The notes beneath the pieces are model-generated. The model was given only the letters and a program-made list of their open reading frames with translations, searched no databases and was not told where the DNA came from. A stretch of DNA of 64,000 nt from Trypanosoma brucei gambiense DAL972. Its lineage: Eukaryota; Euglenozoa; Kinetoplastea; Trypanosomatida; Trypanosomatidae. The position numbers were made by a program, and so were the translations under genes. The DNA lies in the NCBI RefSeq assembly GCF_000210295.1, contig NC_026743.1:2790001-2854000 (forward strand), written 5' to 3'. Positions 40,815-51,700 of this stretch are shown one piece after another (position 1 is the first letter of the stretch; each line of letters begins with the position of its first letter).

Positions 40815-41826
40815 TGGCGCGTGTTTACAACAGTGTCGGGGTCGTGTCTGATGATTGTCTCGCTCATATTAACCTCTTGGGTGCGCTTATTGTTTCCCTC
40901 TCTCCATCAACTACTATTTCATATTGTCTTCATTGACTTTTGGTCAAAGTTTGTCAGCTTGTTTTTATTTGGTTTTCCGGAAAGGAAATATACGGATGCC
41001 TGTGGAGGTGTGTGTGTATGTGTACGTCCTTTACTTTCTTAACATCACCATGCTGCAACTCTGGAAAATGAGTATGGTTGCAAGCGATTGCTTTTATTCG
41101 TTTCTGTTTTCCGTTTCCTCACGGATGTGTGTCAGCTCAAAACCTCCCCATTTCCTATCGGTTTGAGCGTTGTAAATTCTTATCGTCCCGTGTGTTCCTT
41201 TTTAGTTTGAAGTCACAGCACTCTCCGTGGTCGTTTTGTTCCTTCGCTTCATTAATTTTTTTCATTTTTTTTTGGGGGGATTGTTTGGATCCGCACAAGG
41301 CAAGAGGCAAATTGAAAATGCAAACATGGGAGGGTGTGGTACCTTCCACGCAACACGAGACTCTGTAGTTGGTGTTCGAACGATTTAGTCAATCTCTATA
41401 ATTATTACGTACTTTTTCCCCTTTCCATCCGATGTCTTTTGCTGTCGTTGTTTTCAAAAATACAAAAGGACAGAATTATAGGTTCAATAACGGAAGGAAA
41501 GTTTGTGAATGCAGCAAAGGCAAGATATGTGAACGAGCTTCAACCACAGAGGTGCTATAAATTTAGGAGGCTGCAGGGCGCAAGCTGGCGCTTTCTCTTT
41601 CCTAAGAGGAGAAGGGAGCGCTCCATGTGACGCCAAACAAAAAGTTCATTCACTCCCGTTCGCATCCTGTGTGATTCCCTTTCTAACAAAACCGTGCACG
41701 TGATGAGAGTATGTTCTTTCTATATACTGATTTGTCCATTGAAGTACACAGATACATATTCATAGACTGTCGTTTCCCTGACCGCATTTCCACCGGTTTT
41801 TCCCCTCTTTGGATGGATTGATTCGA
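40815..41826. other. Intergenic region, no gene seen
   Basis: T-rich 3' flank with short tracts. ORFs at 40821, 40924, 41078 and 41334 have no family features and mostly begin at non-ATG codons. The RRM duplication unit starts at about 41827. Confidence 0.5.
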
Positions 41827-41954
41827 TAAATCTTTCTGTTGTGGTCTTTTCCACACCCCTGCGTTACATATACCATGCAGCTTGCCGTTGAGCTGCATCG
41901 AAGTGGGATGAAACACTTGAGAACTGTTGTGGCTTACGTACTTTTAGCTCTGTA

Positions 41955-42027
41955 CTTCTCGCTTCTCACTACTCATTCCTCCGTATCTTTTGCTTTACCT
42001 CTCGCTCTTTAAAATCTACACTGCCAG
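41955..42027 (+). promoter_or_regulatory. Polypyrimidine tract and splice acceptor of RRM gene A
   Basis: CTTCTCGCTTCTCACTACTC and further C/T-rich sequence end in CTGCCAG, with AG at 42026-42027, giving a leader of about 56 bases to the ATG at 42084. The same sequence precedes copy B. Confidence 0.65.
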
Positions 42028-42083
42028 AAACAACGAAACCGTTTAAGCGGGACAAACTAATTAATTTTGTGGGAATTGCCAGT

Positions 42084-42434
42084 ATGCCACCGCGGGCTCG
42101 ACTTTTTGTTGGGCAGCTAAACTTTGACGCAACCGAAGATGACATATATGCACTTTTTGATTTCTACGGGAAAGCCCTTCATGTCAATATACTTCGTGAC
42201 AAGGAGACACAAAAAAGCAAAGGCAGCGCCTTCGTGGAATATGGAAGTACGGAGGAGGCAGATTGTGCCATTCTCGCGCTTCACAACCGCTACAATATGG
42301 AGCGCGAAAAACCGCTTCAAGTGTCTTATTGTAACAAGTCCGAGTTGATATCTGAGTTTGGCAGGGATCATGCCTCGAAGTTACACGACGAGAACCCTGC
42401 GAACCCCGCCCCACCACAACGTGTTCAACGGTGA
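42084..42434 (+). CDS. Single-RRM RNA-binding protein, copy A
   Basis: A 116-residue protein made almost entirely of one RRM: RNP2-like LFVGQLNF (residues 7-14) and RNP1-like KGSAFVEY (46-53), with the usual beta-alpha-beta spacing between and after. Only a short tail (HASKLHDENPANPAPPQRVQR) follows. It resembles the small trypanosomatid RBPs that bind mRNA UTRs and set mRNA stability or translation; the target is unknown. The first ATG is at 42084, after an in-frame GTG that is not a start. It is a tandem paralogue of the next gene, with about 16 amino-acid differences. Confidence 0.9.
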   Translation: MPPRARLFVGQLNFDATEDDIYALFDFYGKALHVNILRDKETQKSKGSAFVEYGSTEEADCAILALHNRYNMEREKPLQVSYCNKSELISEFGRDHASKLHDENPANPAPPQRVQR

Positions 42435-43120
42435 CTAGCTGAGGGAGTAGCTTATATTGTTAATATATGAATAGCAGTTGAGATATACCGCTAATAACTA
42501 TGTACTTGGTTCTGGAATTTGACGATATATTTTCCCAATTGTAGCGCTTCTGCTTCTGTGGTTGGATTTCTTATCTTATATTTGCGTGATATCACTATCT
42601 TAATCGTGAGGAGGGCTAATCTTCCGGCGTTGAGATGGGTACTTGTGTTATCGATGCATGCTGCGGTTACTCCTCACCAGTTGCTAACAAATAACACCGC
42701 GGAACAGAAACAATGATCGACCTTTTTCTTTCCTCCAGTACATGGGAATTAGACTGCATGTAATGGGTTTAATGTTGAATCTTGTACGTGTCTCTGTGTA
42801 GGAGGGAGGTGTTCGAAAGAGATTTGCTCCTCTAACAACACATATATGTGTTTTTCTCGTTCTAAAATCTTTCTGTTGTGGTCTTTTCCACACCCCTGCG
42901 TTACATATACCATGCAGCTTGCTGTTGAGCCGCATCGAAGTGGGATGAAACACTTGAGAACTGTTGTGGCTTACGTACTTTTAGCTCTGTACTTCTCGCT
43001 TCTCACTACTCATTCCTCCGTATCTTTCGCTTTACCTCTCGCTCTTTAAAATCTACACTGCCAGAAACAACGAAACCGTTTAAGCGGGACAAACTAATTA
43101 ATTTTGTGGGAATTGCCAGT
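42435..43120. other. Intergenic region between the two RRM genes
   Basis: 42449-42863 is unique spacer, absent downstream of copy B; the remaining part (42864-43120) belongs to the second duplication unit. No gene seen in the spacer. Confidence 0.6.
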
Positions 43121-43485
43121 ATGCCACCGCGGGCTCGACTTTTTGTTGGACAGCTAAACTTTAACGCAACCGAAGATGACATATATGCACTTTTTGATTT
43201 CTACGGTGATGTGCTGCACGTTAATATACTTCGTGACAAGGAGACACAAAAAAGCAAAGGCAGCGCCTTCGTGGAATATGGAAGCACGGTGGAAGCGGAC
43301 TTCGCCATCCTCGGACTTCACAACCGTTGCAACACGGGACACAGAAAACGACTTCAGGTGTCTTATTGTAGCAAGTCCGAGTTAATATCAGATTTTGGAA
43401 GGGATCATGCCTCGAAGTTACACAACGAGAATCCTGTGAATCCCGCCCCACCACAACGTGTGCAACGTTGATTAGCTGAGGGAAG
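42864..43485 (+). repeat. RRM-gene duplication unit, copy B
   Basis: Second copy of the unit at 41827-42448. The upstream half is nearly identical, while the 3' half of the CDS carries clustered differences. Confidence 0.9.
43121..43471 (+). CDS. Single-RRM RNA-binding protein, copy B
   Basis: A 116-residue paralogue of the gene at 42084. RNP2 (LFVGQLNF) and RNP1 (KGSAFVEY) are identical. Differences cluster in the loop around residue 30 (KA to DV) and between RNP1 and the last strand (for example YNMEREKP to CNTGHRKR), plus a few scattered ones (D15N among them). The change from an acidic to a basic stretch before LQVSYC lies next to the last RRM strand and could alter RNA preference. The splice region is shared with copy A, so expression signals may be alike. 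ATG at 43121. Confidence 0.9.
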   Translation: MPPRARLFVGQLNFNATEDDIYALFDFYGDVLHVNILRDKETQKSKGSAFVEYGSTVEADFAILGLHNRCNTGHRKRLQVSYCSKSELISDFGRDHASKLHNENPVNPAPPQRVQR

Positions 43486-44271
43486 TGCGACTTTTTTCAC
43501 TTGTTATTGCTCTTTTTTTTTTTGTGGAAGTGAACTTCGTGTGCTAAACGGCTGTTATCACTCGCTTACGGGCGTGGGCGGAAAATACTGAACGCAGCCC
43601 GCGCCACCAAACTTGGGGGGGAGCAACGCTGCAAACTATCGGGTTGGTTTTATTGGGTGTGTTTACAGTCCATTGCGCACTAAAAGTTGCTGGTGTGTAT
43701 GCTTGTGGAGAGTACAGCTCATTATTAAATGATGCCACTGCATTGCTGGTGCTTTTGTATGTACGCGTCTGTATGTGGAAGTTGTTTTATGTGGATAAAA
43801 CAAGGGAAGGAATCCCCTATTATGTACAAACGAACCGTGACTTTCTTGGTTGCTGAAATGGTCAACATAAATTGTTGAATTTTTTTTGTTCCTATTCTCC
43901 TAACTAACACACTACTGTGTGAAAGGATGAACTATACTTTAGATGGTTTTTATTACACCCTTGTGGTTGAAGAATGGCTGACCTCTGTGGTATGCATGTC
44001 ACGGGTATCACGGGCTTCAATTGGCACACATAATAGTCATTTTATGCAAGAGTCGAACTTAGTTACTCTTTCCTTATCTCCACCCTGTCACCGCGCTTTT
44101 CATCATTTTTTTTTTTTGGCTGGATCCTGGTCGTTACCGTTGATGCCAAAGGTAAGCACCAAAGAAAATAGGACACAACTAACCGCGTGTATTTACCAGC
44201 ACACATACACTTCGCGCAGAGGGGTCAATTTTCTGGATTTGTACTAGACTCAAAACAGGTAAGTTAGACTC
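43472..44271. other. Intergenic region, no gene seen
   Basis: Contains a T run (about 43511-43524) and pyrimidine tracts (44066-44120). The ATG ORF at 43927-44247 (106 residues) overlaps these tracts and has no recognised motif. The ORF at 43644 starts at TTG. Confidence 0.5.
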
Positions 44272-44625
44272 ATGTCGCAACGGGGTTCCGCTGTCCATCG
44301 CACTCGTTCTCCCGATACGACAGATGATCGTGACTGCACTCGCCTTCGAACGGAGGGGTGGTCTGAAGATGTTAGTTTGTACAAAACACATCCCTTCACT
44401 TTAGCCTCGCAGGGAACCACGAATGGGGATGGCCTCACTGAAGGGGAACTCTACATTCAGTTGTGCAAGACTCCAGGCGGTAGTGAGCGACTTCCACCGG
44501 GATGGGAGAAGGTGTTATACGAAGGGGCGGTTGTTTACCTCGATCACATTTCTCGTGAAGCTCATGAAGTGCCACCGTGGGAAGTGTGGCGTAAGCGGAG
44601 TGGTGCTGCAGCTTCATCTGCTTGA
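44272..44625 (+). CDS. WW-domain protein
   Basis: A 117-residue protein. Residues 74-103 form one WW domain: LPPGW with Trp78, then VVYLDH as the aromatic strand, then PPW with Trp103 as the second tryptophan. WW domains bind proline-rich ligands (PPxY or similar). The first 70 residues are polar, without motifs. With almost nothing else in the protein it is likely an adaptor, for example in splicing or ubiquitin pathways (inference). The loop between the second strand and the second tryptophan (SREAHEVPPW) is shorter than in canonical domains and ends in PPW rather than xxWxxP. ATG at 44272. Confidence 0.7.
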   Translation: MSQRGSAVHRTRSPDTTDDRDCTRLRTEGWSEDVSLYKTHPFTLASQGTTNGDGLTEGELYIQLCKTPGGSERLPPGWEKVLYEGAVVYLDHISREAHEVPPWEVWRKRSGAAASSA

Positions 44626-45719
44626 TGTTTGCTTCCTACCTTACTTCGTGAAGTGCACACAAGTTTCTTGTTTTTTCACATGTATTTCGGGTGGGAATTG
44701 CGTGACGTGACGCATATAAACTCCGGCTGAGGCGATTAATGTCGTTTTGGGTAATCGTCATGAAGGTTTCCATAGCGTGGATCCGTGAATTTTCTTTCCG
44801 TGACCCCTCATTTGCAGTGTTTATTAACCATATGTGGCCACCTCATGATGAAGCTGCTTCACCTTCTTCCCTTCAAACATGCCGGTCTCCACCTTTTCAC
44901 CCACTCATTTCCCGTATTGCGGTGGTGTTGTCATCTTTGAGTGACGTGCCGTGGAATGTGTATGTGTGAGGAAGATTATATATATATATATATTTCCAGC
45001 GGGTTACACGTAGATGGGAATGAGAAGAATGAAAATTAAAAGAGAGAGAGAAAGCGATGCTCAGCTACGTAGTTTGTTGGGTGCAGTCCGACTTGGAGAG
45101 AGAGGCATGTAAAGGAGAAGAATCTCATACTTATTTTTTTTTTTGCTTGTGCGTGGTCCAAGAGAGCACAGCACAACACTTACAACGGGGGGTGCTTCTT
45201 TTTTCGTCTTTTTGATTTAGCTTTGCACTGCCCACTTGTTTGAGAGGGGAGCGAAAGAATATATTCGTATATATGCATACACGTTGTGGAAGATTGGGAA
45301 ATCCGATGCGGTGGTAATGTTCTTATTATTATTATTATTATAAATATTATGGATTTGAGGGACGCACCATCATATTCAAATGAGTGAATTTAGAAAAAAA
45401 AACGCCGATGCGCACCTCTCTAAGCCACTGTTCTCGCGTACGTATTGGGAAACGATCGGTTAGTTCCAATGCGCTGGTATTCAACGAGTCACAAATCATT
45501 TTGGTAAGACATGAGGTTGCATCGCCCACTAGTCGTTTCAACACTGTTGTTCCCTTTCTGTTTTTGTTGTGCCCATATTTTACTGATTTTGTCACTGCCA
45601 TCACCACCATCTGATGTATACGTATATATATATATATATATATATATGTTTGCCTGTTTGTTTGTTTGTTTGTGCATGCTGTTATGAATTTTTTCAGTAT
45701 TACTGTTTAGGGCGCAAGC
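44626..45719. other. Intergenic region with several simple repeats
   Basis: Contains (TA) at 44977-44993, a T run near 45136-45144, (ATT) at about 45321-45342, (TA) at 45623-45647 and (TTTG) at about 45656-45674. The ORF at 44739-44969 has an ATG (76 residues, MSFWVIVMKVSIAWIREF) but no family features. AG sites before the ATG at 45720 lie in TTTTTTCAGTATTACTG (about 45697) and in GTTTAGGGCGC. Confidence 0.5.
45623..45647. repeat. (TA)12 dinucleotide repeat
   Basis: 25 bases of perfect alternating TA, upstream of the TPR/CHAT gene. Confidence 0.9.
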
Positions 45720-48700
45720 ATGAACTTTAGGAAACTAACAAAATTTTGGAGAAGGCAAACGAGCCAGGTTGATGTTGTCTCGGGGAGTGAAAAGTGTACA
45801 AGCGGTGATTATTGTGATACATTCGTTGGGCTTTTTCGAGGACAGCAGGGGAAAAACTTTGTTTCGTCGCTAGAAAGCGGACACGCTGCTCTTGAATATA
45901 TTAAAAATGTTACGGAGCGAGGGCAGATGACCAGCGGCACCCTCTCATCCTCGACAGACGACGAGCTGGAGCGAGAACGCGAAGAGGCCCTCGTTGCTCT
46001 TGAGTTATGTGTGATTACGCATCCACAGTTTGTCAACACAGACGTGAACTCCAGCAACATTGAGAGCGGGGAAAGCGAGGGAGTTTCTCCTTCAACCACC
46101 GAGAAGGTTGCACACGAGGCTGCAACGAACACTACTGGGGAAGAAGTGACCATCACAATTAGTGAAACAAGTAATGGTACCGCTGCTGCGAGTGCCAATA
46201 CACGCAACGGCGAAGCATCTACCCCAGTCGCACATTATACACAAGAGGAGCGTAGGGCTTTGCTGTACGAATTGGTCAGCATCATGCTTAGCATTGATCG
46301 TTTTCTTTACATAAATAAAATTAGGGAGGAAATACAGCTTCAGCACCCCTCAATGTTGGTGACCCTACCACCCACAACCACCATCGGTACGGAATTGCTG
46401 GAGACCGCTCCATCGACGAATGCCACAGATGAAAAGAGTGTTGATTTTGAAAGCGATCCGTACGTGGCGCCGCCATCCATTTCATCCACTGGAAGGGAGT
46501 CGGTACCAGACCTCGCGTCATGCCAATCAAACCCAGGCGACCCTGATGGAGATATTTCAAATCGAAGTTTGAACAGAGCAGAAGAGGTAGTGGCAAGAAT
46601 TCAAGCGATCATCACTTGGATTGTCCTGCAGAAGGTACTGCGGAGTCAGTTGGAGTTGCACCGGGAAAGAACCACCCAGCCAAATAGTCCCACAATAGAA
46701 GCAGGAGCATCGGAAGCAGAGTATGTGTTGCACTTTGAAGAACTGTGGATCGACACGGCTCCTCTACGGTGGGAGCAAGTGGTGGAAGAACTCAAGGAGG
46801 CCCTTGGCATGCGACGGAAGGAAATTGCAGAGGCCATTATATCTAGTTGGATACTGAACAATCATGCAGGTCATGAGCTCCTACAGTGTGTTATGCTGGA
46901 ATTTTGTTACGGTGCCAACTTCGAGCACAAGACTGCGGTTGATGTGGATACCACACGACCGGAAATTATTTTCATGCCGGCAATCGGGAGCAATGACAGT
47001 GATGGTCAAAACCAGTCGCTGCAGCAAACTGAGGCGTTGACTGACACGACTTCCGAAGCACATGGCGTAGATGATGTCGTTCCAGATGACATGGTGGAAA
47101 AGGTGAAGAAAACATTCAAACAGTGTATTGTAACGCCATGGGTCTGCTATTTGGAGCAATCGTTGCAAGTATTCCAACTGGAGGGGGGCAATAGACCTGG
47201 TAAAGTGTTGGACACAACAAACGTTTCCCTCTGTTGCATGGTCAGTGCGTATGCGATTTGCTCAAAGCACTGGGAGGAAGTGAAAAGAAGGGACATCTTT
47301 CATTTTTTGGAAAAATTGTGGTGCGAACAACATGTTTCTACGCAGGTGGAGCGGATGAAGTGTGTTAGCACTGGGACAGAGGAAGATACCAAGCCTGAAA
47401 GCGAGGAAGTTGAGTGCGTGGACAGTTGTTCACCGCCTCAGGCATTGGACGGCGACAGCGATGGTACTGTTACGGTTGGTCACTGCGCTGAGAACGATAA
47501 ATATGCTTTTTTGTGTGGGGATGAGTTCATATTGCCAGTGATGCTGCACGAGGCGTGGGCGACGGTGTTATGCATTCGTGCTCATCAGTGCCTTAACGGC
47601 GCTGGCCAGCCACTCTCTGAAGCGGTCAGACATGTTCGTCGGGCTTGCAGTTTGCCCATACAAAGATTTCCCTTTTGGTATTGCCAAAGGGCTCATGAAG
47701 CTATCGTACATGCGTATGTTGCTGCCGGAAACTATGCCGGTGCGATTGAGATTGGACGAGCAAATGTAAACAGAAGCGAGCGACATTGTGCAACCCATGG
47801 TCACTGCCTTGCTAGCCGGGTGAATTACCTGGAGTCGTTGCAACTGCTGGCTGAGATACAGGCTGTGTACCCTGGTAGTACTTCATTTACCAGCACTGTG
47901 CAAACGGTCCTACAACAGGCGGTACTCTGCGAGCAAGCACTGAAGGACGTTTTGCCTGTCTATATCAACGGGGTGGCTAGCCGTTATGCCGCTTTGCGGA
48001 GGAACATCTATCGAGTGAAGCTCATGGTTCTAAAGTTAAGTTGGCGTGTTCACTATCGTCTCGCTGAGGTCACACGCGCTAACATGTACTTTCACCAGTA
48101 CATCCACCTTTTAACGTGTAGAAAAGTACCGGGGCGATTGGAAGAGCAATACAACGCGTGGAAAGAAAGGGGGGAACAACTTCTCGGAGTGGAGCACAAC
48201 TCAGCTGTTTGCTTTTTCGCGAGGGCGGTTGACTGTGCTAAAAAAATTGTCAGCTCCGTTTCACGGACTGCACCAACAGTGGATTCCGCTGCAAATTGTG
48301 CATGTTCCCCAGTGACATTACCGTGTTTGGCAGCAGCAGATGCCACAGACACCGTGCATCAGGAGATAGAACTTAATAAAATGGAGGCGGAAGGCGAACG
48401 CAATCTTGCACTTGCCTATATCGAACAGGCGGACCACGAAGTCAACGTGAAGAAACGGCGGCAACAGCTTAGCAATGCCGTAAACTGTGCTTACGCAGCG
48501 CAAGGTATTTTGCACCGTTGGACATCAAAATTAAAGGCTGTCATCCCCTCTACGCTAATGATTGGTGTCGCCTCTGGCATTGTTGTTACAACCAAAGCGC
48601 TGCTTCGTCTCGGACAGCCGCGGAAGGCAGCACTTCTGTTGGAACCACTAATCGAAGAAAGGTCGAACTCCAGCTCCGTACGGCCTCCGCTCTGGACCAG

Positions 48701-51700
48701 TGCACTGGAGCCACTTGGTCGCCCTCTCACCGCTGGAGAAATCAGTGAGCGCACGGCGACAATGCTCGTAAGACTTAGAGCATGTGACCTTCATGCACAA
48801 TGCCTCAGCAAGTTTGACGGGGAGCGTGGCTATCGAGAGGTGGAGCGTGCAAGAGCCTTCTTGAAAGAGTTGAAAACGTGGGCGGTATCGGTAATTGCGG
48901 AAAGCGCCGTGGTGTACCCTAAGGGGGAGCAACTAATGGTGGACTCTTCCATGTACAACGGCATATTGGAATTGTTGCGCGAAGCGAATGCACTACATCC
49001 ATTACTTAGTATCACATGCGGCGATTCGTTGGTTAGCCTGGGAAAATGGGAAGAAGCGTTGCAAGAGTACTCTGATGCCCTTTCCATCTATAGCGCCGGT
49101 AGTGAGATGGATGGTCTTTCCAACCGCCCTGGAGATGGTATCAATGAGTGTCCCTTTACAACAGATGGTGTAATGCAGATTCAGGAGACAACCCGATGGG
49201 GAAAAGACCAAGACCGCATAAAGAAATACTTTAAAATAAAGGAATCGTTAGTACTAGCGAAGCTCGCTGAGGTGTATGTTGCACTAAGGAAGCCACTAAC
49301 CGCCATTCATTACTACCGACAGGTGTTGGAGAACTCAACAGAGGTTGGTGACGCGCTGCTGCAATACAACGCTCGTCTTCACCTCGCCCGCTTGCATACA
49401 GCTACTGGTGAAACAGATGTTGCGGCAGAGCAGTGGTCCCAGGTTAGTGAACTGGCAAAGGTGTACGACGACGAGGAAATCAGCCGTGAGACAACTCGAA
49501 ACATTATTGAGGCTCAACAAACCCGCGGTGCGTATGCAGATGTGATTGAGGTTGCAAGAGAACTCAACAATCTGGCATCTGCGGCGGAAGGTGAAGATGC
49601 CCTAGAGGACAGATGTTTCGCTCTCGAAGCAATTGCTGACGCTCATCTTCAACTTGGCCAATACAAGGATTGTGTTAAGCTCCTTGACGAGCGGGAGAAA
49701 GTTGAGGACAAGGGGGCTCAAAGAAAGGGTGAGCTTTTTAACATGCGTGCACGTGCCCTACTTGGCTCCGGTGCAACACAAGAAGCGGTTAAGGTTCTGG
49801 TGAAGTGGGCGCAAGTGGCCCGGCAGCAGTCAAAGTTTGTTGAGTTGGCAAATGCTAATGCATCTCTGGCAGCTGCATATGCCACGGCAGGCCAGATATT
49901 TAAGGCGAAGCGACATCACCAAGCTGTTCTTTCGGCGCTCGCAGAGGTGCCCGACATGAAACAGGAGCAATCTGGAACCGCAATGGAATCTGCGCGTTGG
50001 CTCGTCCACCAGTTTTACCTAAATGATGAGAAGGTGCCACTCCTTGATGATACGCGCTGCGCGAGGGAAGAGAAGCGACCAAGTGCCATGAATGATAGCT
50101 TTTTCCCCTCTTCGCAGTCTGTGAGAAGGTATGACGTTGTCTCACCCTGTGTACTGTCCACCGCCTCCGGTGAAGGCAGCGAAGGGGAAGGTGAAGAGAA
50201 CGAAGGGGACGAATATTTTGTTATGAGTGAAAGTGGTGACCTAAACGTACTCCTACAGGAAGAGGAAAAACACGCAAGGAGACGATTGAGAAATAGAAGT
50301 GCAAGCCACGATAACTGCGGTAACAGTTGTAGTAGCGGTGTTTACAGCGGAAGTAGCGAAGGTAGCAGCGAAGGAGGGAATACCGCTATGGATGAAAGAT
50401 TCTTGACCGACTGCGATAATGGCGAAGAACTACCACTGAACTGCTCGATGGTTGGCGCCGACATGGCCTCTGTGCTGCAGCAGGATGACACGGCTGTGCA
50501 TACTCTTGGTGTTAGCCGCGGAAGGGATGTAACCAACGGATGCGGTAGTGATGAGGCTACAATCACAGAGAAGCCTGTCTTACCTTCATCTGACCTCTGC
50601 GGCTTGTCCCCGTCTGTGTCCCCTCCCGTTAGTAACGTCAGTGGGGATGCTGCAACCACCAATGCAACCCCAGTCCTTCGAGGCAAATTGGCTGACTTGA
50701 GGGCAAAACAAACATGTGCCTCTGTAGCTGAAACATATCACACGGACGCAGCATCTGAAGGCAGCCATTCTGGTGGAAGTCCCGTCAATATACAAGCAGG
50801 TGATGATGACGGAGCACCGACCGAGGCTCCAACCAGGGAGTTCCTAGACAGAGTGACTACGAAGTCACCTAACCCAGCAGCTGTGCACACAAAGTGCTTT
50901 CACCGAGCGCTAGAAACCATTGAGGCAGCTACTCAACTAGCGTTGATGACGGTGGCAGGGCGGCAGGGCACCATTCCCAGGAACCCTGCCGATGTTATCG
51001 ACCTCGCGCTTATCTCTTTTCCACATTGCACCTTTGTGTTTTACTTCGCCGATTTCGCCACACAGCATAGCGTGATTATTCGTCCCGCGTGCAGAAGCTT
51101 CTATCTGGAATGCCTAGTACACCCGTACACACTAAATAACTATCATTCGGGGGGTTTTCCACCACAGTCACAAAATCAACAGGATGGGCACCGGATGATA
51201 CCTGACGAAAACAACGGTGCTACTGCAGACGGCTCCGTCACATCACCAGACAGTAGCTGTAAGTGGACCTCAGGAGAACACGAACTTCTTCAATCCCTGC
51301 ACGATCTTCATGCAGATCTTTGGGAGCCTGTGTGTTTTTTGTTGAAGAGGTCCCATTGCAGACCCGATGAGGCGGAGTGCTTGGTTTTTGTTGTTGATCC
51401 CACTTTGCTACAAGTGCCCTTTCCTGCCCTTGTCGGTCGCGGAGACAAGGAAATACCGCTGGGTCAGCAATATACTGTACTCGTTACACCAACTGTGGTG
51501 AACTTTCTTAGGACAATGCAACATAATAAGCGACCGACGCTTTTTGGTGCTCCACAGAAGGACCGCAGTGCGTTCCTTCCACAGGGTGTGTCGTCGCAAC
51601 CGTGGATAGCAAGTGAGACCACGCTCAAAACCAGCAGCCAGTTAGGGTCGTGTTCATTTCCGGCCCAGCCGATTCCGACTGCGCAAGTGAGTGTGGCGTC

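Larger units (their letters stand above)
41827..42448 (+). repeat. RRM-gene duplication unit, copy A
   Basis: Matches 42864-43485 at a constant offset of 1037 bases. Homology begins abruptly at AAATCTTTCTGTTGTGG, covers the splice region and 5' UTR, the whole RRM CDS and the stop, and ends just after TAGCTGAGGGA. Confidence 0.9.

Noticed and set aside
41875..42012. 45-codon ATG ORF (MQLAVELHRSGMKHL...) conserved at 42912-43049
   Set aside because: It lies in the polypyrimidine tract upstream of the predicted splice acceptor, so it would not be in the mature mRNA; conservation is explained by the recent duplication.
43927..44247. 106-codon ATG ORF before the WW gene
   Set aside because: It contains the pyrimidine tract expected to direct splicing of the WW gene, and its product has no recognisable domain.
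44739..44969. 76-codon ATG ORF between the WW and TPR/CHAT genes
   Set aside because: No family features, no clear splice tract before it, and compatible with chance in 3' UTR sequence.
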